A stretch of DNA of 64,000 bases from Nelumbo lutea (lineage: Eukaryota; Streptophyta; Magnoliopsida; Proteales; Nelumbonaceae): contig JAKGHH010000001.1 of the NCBI GenBank assembly GCA_022828595.1, forward strand, positions 75,636,401 to 75,700,400. The letters are read 5' to 3'. Below, in pieces: positions 45,101 through 51,100 of this stretch (its first letter is position 1; each line of letters begins with the position of its first letter). The notes beneath the pieces were generated by a model, which was not told the origin of the DNA, ran no database searches, and worked only from the letters and a program-made list of their open reading frames with translations. The position numbers and the translations under genes were made by a program.

Positions 45101-48100
45101 AGATTATCCCCTATCCAAATACTGATTTGGATTGGGATAACTCCTAATTAGGAGGTTTCTTAATCAAGAAGAAAGGAGGAGAAACCCTAACAAAAAGGAA
45201 GAGAGAAATACAACAGATTTCGAATCAAGAAAAATCGCAAGAAAGGTTCTTGCGAATTGAGATCAGATCTCATACTCCAGAAAAAGAAAGAAGAAGCAGT
45301 TCAGCTTTTTCGCCTTTGGAGTTCTCCTCCTGCCGCCGCCATCTGTTTTTGCAAGATTAGATCTTTGCAGAAAAAGAAAGTCAAGAAATCTGTTCTTGAC
45401 ATCAGTCTTGCAAGAAAGACTGAAAAAGATTCAGTGTTTAGTACTTCCAGAGGATTCTTGTGAAGGATCCAGTGTGTAGGACGCACCCTGCTAGTTCTGT
45501 TCCATCCACAGTTGTGTCATCTTCAGCAGGAACGGATCTTGGAGCATTCTTTGGGCATGAACACCAACTTTGGGAGATAGTGCTTCTCCGGATCAGGTAT
45601 ATTCCTCCCATTTGTCTTTTGGTACAGATCTGGTTTGATTATGGTTCAAGTAGGATCCTTGAATATTGTATTCTAAATTTAGGGAATATGATTCCCAGTT
45701 GGGAGAAGGTAGGAAAATTTTTGAAATTCGCCCACCCATTCCGCAACCTTTATGGCATCCATTAGATGGATCCTACCATTCTTTCAGGTTCCTCACAGCA
45801 TGATAATGCACACCACAATTTAAAGGCCATTTGAAGCCTTATTGATGAAACATGCTTTTTATGATACCTATTTACTTGTTATGCATACAATGTTCCTTTC
45901 TTTATATGCTGGTTTTCTCTCAAACAAAGAGGGAATATATACCAGAATTTTCAAAGGAAAATTCTGTAGAAAATTCATACTTAGTTTAGTCTTTATTCAT
46001 TGGTACTTCTGAATCAGAATCAAAAGGTCTTCTCTGCCTCTAGCAGAGATGTAATTAAGGGAATATCTACATGATTTCTCGAATGGGGTTTACCCAAATA
46101 ACAAAAAAAACCCAATTATTAGTTTAATTGGGTGAATTGTGTTATGTGAGAAATTATACTAAGAAAAAAGATTTCCACTAACACCCATATGGGTGTTTCT
46201 TCTCTTTAAGTGGGAAGGCTAGGAATCTTTCATAGGGGGAGGGGTTAATTGCATAACCACCTCAATCCCTATTTAAGCTCCTTAGTGGGAGTCTTCAGCC
46301 CTCCTTTGGAGAAATTGTGTCTTAGGGAACAACACTCCTAGAGAGTCCTAAGAAAATCCAAAGTGAAGAGAGAATACAAAGAGAAGTTTCGTGAAGAAAG
46401 GGAGAGAAAGAGAAGAGAAGAATGAAACCCCAAGTAGGTGAAGGGAAGTCTTCTCTGCAAATGTCTCTTGCACACATCTTTTATTTTCACAATTGCATAT
46501 TATTCTCCTTCTCTCTTTCATTATTTGTTTTTTGAAATGAAAAGGGAAAAGGAAACCATGTAAGACTAGGTGTTTCTACTTTGGTTGGTTATGGTTCTTC
46601 TACCAAAACAGGTTATGGATTAAGCCATCTACAGCCTTGTTCCCAAGGGCTGATTATGGCTCCCTTCAAATGCAGATGAACAAAGGAGGGATAAAAATCG
46701 TCTATAGTTAGATATGCAATCTGACTCACTGTGGTTTCCTCCCCATATACAAAGACCAGAAGATAGATATGCCATCTGCAATTGGAATTTTGTCCAATTG
46801 ATTATGGCTTATTGTGAAAAAGGAAAAGAGTGAGAAAGAAATGATTGTACCAAACAAAAGAGAGAGAAATATGATGTTGTAAAGTTTCCGTATTGTATTT
46901 TTTCTTTCTCATTCTTGTAAACTTGAAATATCTAAAGAAATGCAAATGGAAATTTCTTTTTTTTAGGATTCCCTATTTTTCTTTTTATTTGTTCTATATG
47001 TTCATATCTCCAAGTAAGAATCAAAAGGTGTTCTCTATATGATTCCTTGAATGGACCTCACCCTAAATAAATAAAAGCTCAATCATTTCATTGAGTGGAT
47101 TATGTTGTATGGGAACTTCTTAAAAATTTCACACCACACTGTCGGCTAATGCCTACGTTAAGTCTCCACTTTTACTTACATAGCAGGGTTTTAAATATAA
47201 TTTCTTTAGCTAGATTTTGACCTTATTGTAATACCTTACCTTTGAACTGGTTGGAAATTCAAGATTTTACACTTAATCTATGAAAATATTGAAACTGGAA
47301 TAGGTTTATCTTTTCTGATTTTTATCTGCTTCTTTCCTATTTCCCATTATCTGATTTTCTATCTTCCTAATTCTTCTCTACTTATCAATGCTTTTAAAAC
47401 CAGCCCAGAGGCTGAACCGTTTTTGCCTCTGGGTTGCGGGTCTCCAGTCAGACCCTGATTTGAGGCCAGAAAAGGTTTTTATTGACAAAAATAGCATCTT
47501 GGAATGCATAGATCTCGAAAAGTTATTTAAAATCAACATAAAGATCACCCCAATCAGACAACCGAGTGCAAAATTGTGGTCTGGAAGTTTGCTTATACAT
47601 GTAGTGTGTAACCTGTGACCCAGTGTCCAGGTTGAACGGGTAAACAGTTCAATTGCCTAGGTTGAACGGATTTTGACCACGTCAATGGCTTTTCGTAAAA
47701 TCCTGGGTTCTAGGAAAACCAGACCTGGAAATAAGGTCGGGTGACAGTTTGAACAGTTTGAATGCTTGGGTCAATGGTGGGTTGAAAACATTGCTAATTA
47801 TCATCCTATTTCATCAAAATTTCTGCCAACCCTTGAAACCAGAATGTTAAAACCCCGTTTAATGCAGTAATTATAAAATAAAAATCAAGAACTAAAATTT
47901 CTGCACTCTTGCTGTAAAAGAAAGTTATCCTTTTTTCTTTTTTTCTGAGAAAAGACAAAGGAACTATGCATATTAGGGTGGTGCTTCATGCTATTTTAGT
48001 CATAGTGTTCTTTTCAGTGCTTAAGGTGCATTAGGGCTTTTGTACAGCTTTTCTCTATATAGGTCATATATGTCATCTTTATATATCCCCATTTTCTTCT

Positions 48101-51100
48101 TTGGTCTGAATCGTCTGATATAGAAAATTTAATAAAGCACTTCAATTTTTTCAAGGAAAAAATATAATATAAGCATATCTTTTGTAAGATCCCTATATGA
48201 TGAGTTGTTTTTGCATGAGGATTGGAATATGATCTTACAAAGAAATAAGCAAAACAAAATAAGATCCTCTATGAAATTAGTCATTTTGAACAAAACAGGT
48301 CATTAGACAATGTTAGACCTGGCTATTGAGGGTCTTGGGAGGGGTGTACTGGATATGAGATTAACCTTTGTCTTTTTTTTTTCTTTCTTTTATTTTTTTT
48401 GGGGGGGTGTCCGCTCTCAGACTCAAACACGCCTTCATGCTTTTTTTTGGTTGATAGAAAATTGATTATTTTGATTAATTACATGTAAACACAGTACATC
48501 TTGATGACCTTGACGTCATCCACAAGAAATTAACTGTATTACAAAGATGCCCAAAACAATTGCTTTCTTGTTACTCCTTGTTTTGTGAAGGAGTCAGCTA
48601 ACCCGTTTGCACTTCTTCTAACCTATTTGAATTCATTAACCAGCTCTCATGCTTGTCAGCATGAGATTTTACAATTGCACCAGGCTATGGCCCCTCGATA
48701 TCCAGGAAGAAGCCAAATCTTCAAAAGAGACAGGGTGGAATTCTCTTAGTTCTTTGTGAACAGATCCAAGAATACAACATGCCTATCATGCTCCTTATAG
48801 CATCTTCTGTAGTTCTATTATTGATACTGAAATAAAAATGTGGTTGTTTCTTTCGTACAGGCTGCCCACATAACCACAAAAGGGATGATCACCCACCAAA
48901 CCATTTTTTATTACTTTTTTTTCGACTGCCAAGTTGCCCATATAAACTTAAAAGGAAGTAGTTAAGTCTGATTTGAGTTTAGTTGAGACATATAACGTCT
49001 CCAAGTTCCATGAGGTGAAGCACTATAAGTGCTCAAAACACTATGGGAATGTGTCCACAGAAAGGAAGAGAATTGGCAATGAAGAAACAAGTATCTTACA
49101 GTAAAAGAAATCTCTATTAAACTAGGGTTCTTTCGAGACTTAGCCCCACTTAATTGCTACCCTTTATTAATCATAACAATGTCTAATGTGAGCCCTCCTA
49201 ATTGATGTAAAGTTAAAATGTTTAAGTAATTTGAAGGAACTCACCAATAACTTGTGAAGAAGTTTAAATTATCACCCAAATAGTTTCAAACAGAACTTTT
49301 TTTTTTTTTTTTGATAATCAGTTTAAAACAGAACTATTGCAGAACTAATTCCTTTATTGGAAATGGCAGAAAATGGATCCTATTTTCCTTCCTCTCACTT
49401 TTTTTTGGCTGCTATATTGGGGTTTGTTCATCCCATGGATGAGATCTTGGATTACAGTTTCCATATCCCATTTAGGTTTTGTGATGACTGATGAGTGGAC
49501 TGAGATTGCTGATTGGCTTTCTTATCGGATAGATTTATGAATCAGTTTTTTTTTTTTTTAATCAATGGTGAAATCCCTGAGCTTCTTTTCTAGTTTACTA
49601 CATGTGAAATATCAGCGCTCTGAAAAGCTGGTATCAGCTCAAAACTCCATTGGTTGAATGGTTGACCAAGATGGTTTTGGTACCTTTTGTAATTAATTCC
49701 TCTTATCTTTGATGCCTATCTAGATATTTTATGGTCAGATAAGTTCCTATTTGATATGCCTATTTTGGTATCTCATAGCCAGAGGAACTTCTACTTGATA
49801 TATATTGTTTTGAACAGGGTTTTGGTTTGTTGTTTATCAGGTTGTTTGATTCTGGTTCCAATTTGTGTATGGTTGCCCACAGAATTTGTCTATGTAAGAA
49901 TTCATGCATAGACCTTGTTTGGATATAGGAGGCATTGCTTGGTGCAATAGTAAAATCTTGGGAGAACAAGCATGAAAATATGGTTTTGATTCTGAGAGCT
50001 TTCATTTTGTGCAAAAAATGCCAAAGGTTAGGTCCATATCCAGTCCACCCCTCCAAGACCCTAGATAGTTGGAAGATTGGGTAATGAACCTTTTTATCTT
50101 GTTTAGATATATTGTCCTTGAAATACCTGCAGTCTTCCATGATGGTCCGTTTGACTTAATGAATCTCATTTTTGTTTGACTAGAATATGGAATATTACAC
50201 TTTCTTTATCATTGTGAACAATGCTAATTAGATCATACAGATGATGAGCTTAGCTGAACCACTATTTGATGGAATCCATGTATGATGTAGGACACCTGTT
50301 AAGTTAGTTTCCATCAGCTCTTGGATCTATTTTGGTAAATACACAAAATAAGCTGCTGATTCACATATTAAACTTTCATATCAGTTTACACAAAAAAACC
50401 TGCTGATTCACATATTAAACTTTCATATCAGTTTACTTGGCGGATAATTGTATCATTAGAAAATGGGGTTAACTAGCTTGGGCTAGCCTAAATCGGGGGA
50501 GGGGGGGGGGGTTGCTAGGAACATTCATCTTGTACATTATTCTCTTTTTTTCACACATTTTAATAAAATTATGCTCTTATCAACAATAAAGAATTTAATT
50601 TCAGTTTTGGATGTTGTGGTCTGAATTTTATTCCAAAAAATTCACTTCTAAGCTTATAGTAGTACTGAAAAAAAGGCATTTTATCTCTGGTTTCAGTTGT
50701 TCTGCAATAGTCTTTTATCTTTTCACAATTTGGTTAAAATGTTTCTTATGTGAAATTCTGTTACAGTGTTTTCAGCTTCACTATCATTCTTATAATTCAT
50801 GTTTTTTGTTTAATTGTTTCTTGTGTGAGAATGATGTATTGTCCCTTTAAGTTAGATAGCATTGTTACCATTTTCATAATGATCATACTAAAATTTCCTT
50901 CTATTTTTGAAGTTCTTAAAAAAGAAGAAGAGGAACGGAAAGCTAAAGAGGGTGGTGCTCTTCGAGTGAAGACTGGTTAGTCACCTGAAAAATCTTGGTA
51001 ACTGCATTTTGCTTTCAAAATCTCCTTCTATTGTTTAATTTATTGTCTTTGTATATAAACTAGGTAAAGTTGGAGGTCCGGATTTGAAAAGTTTCATTCG

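Larger units (their letters stand above)
47802..50912 (+). other. Intron 4, right part
   Basis: AT-rich intron without recognisable genes. It contains T-rich and G tracts (about 48370-48410), a probable L1 micro-insertion (49298-49319), a short direct repeat (about 50354-50436) and a G run with an L1-like tail at about 50490-50590 (TTTTAATAAAATTATG, low confidence). Confidence 0.5.
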
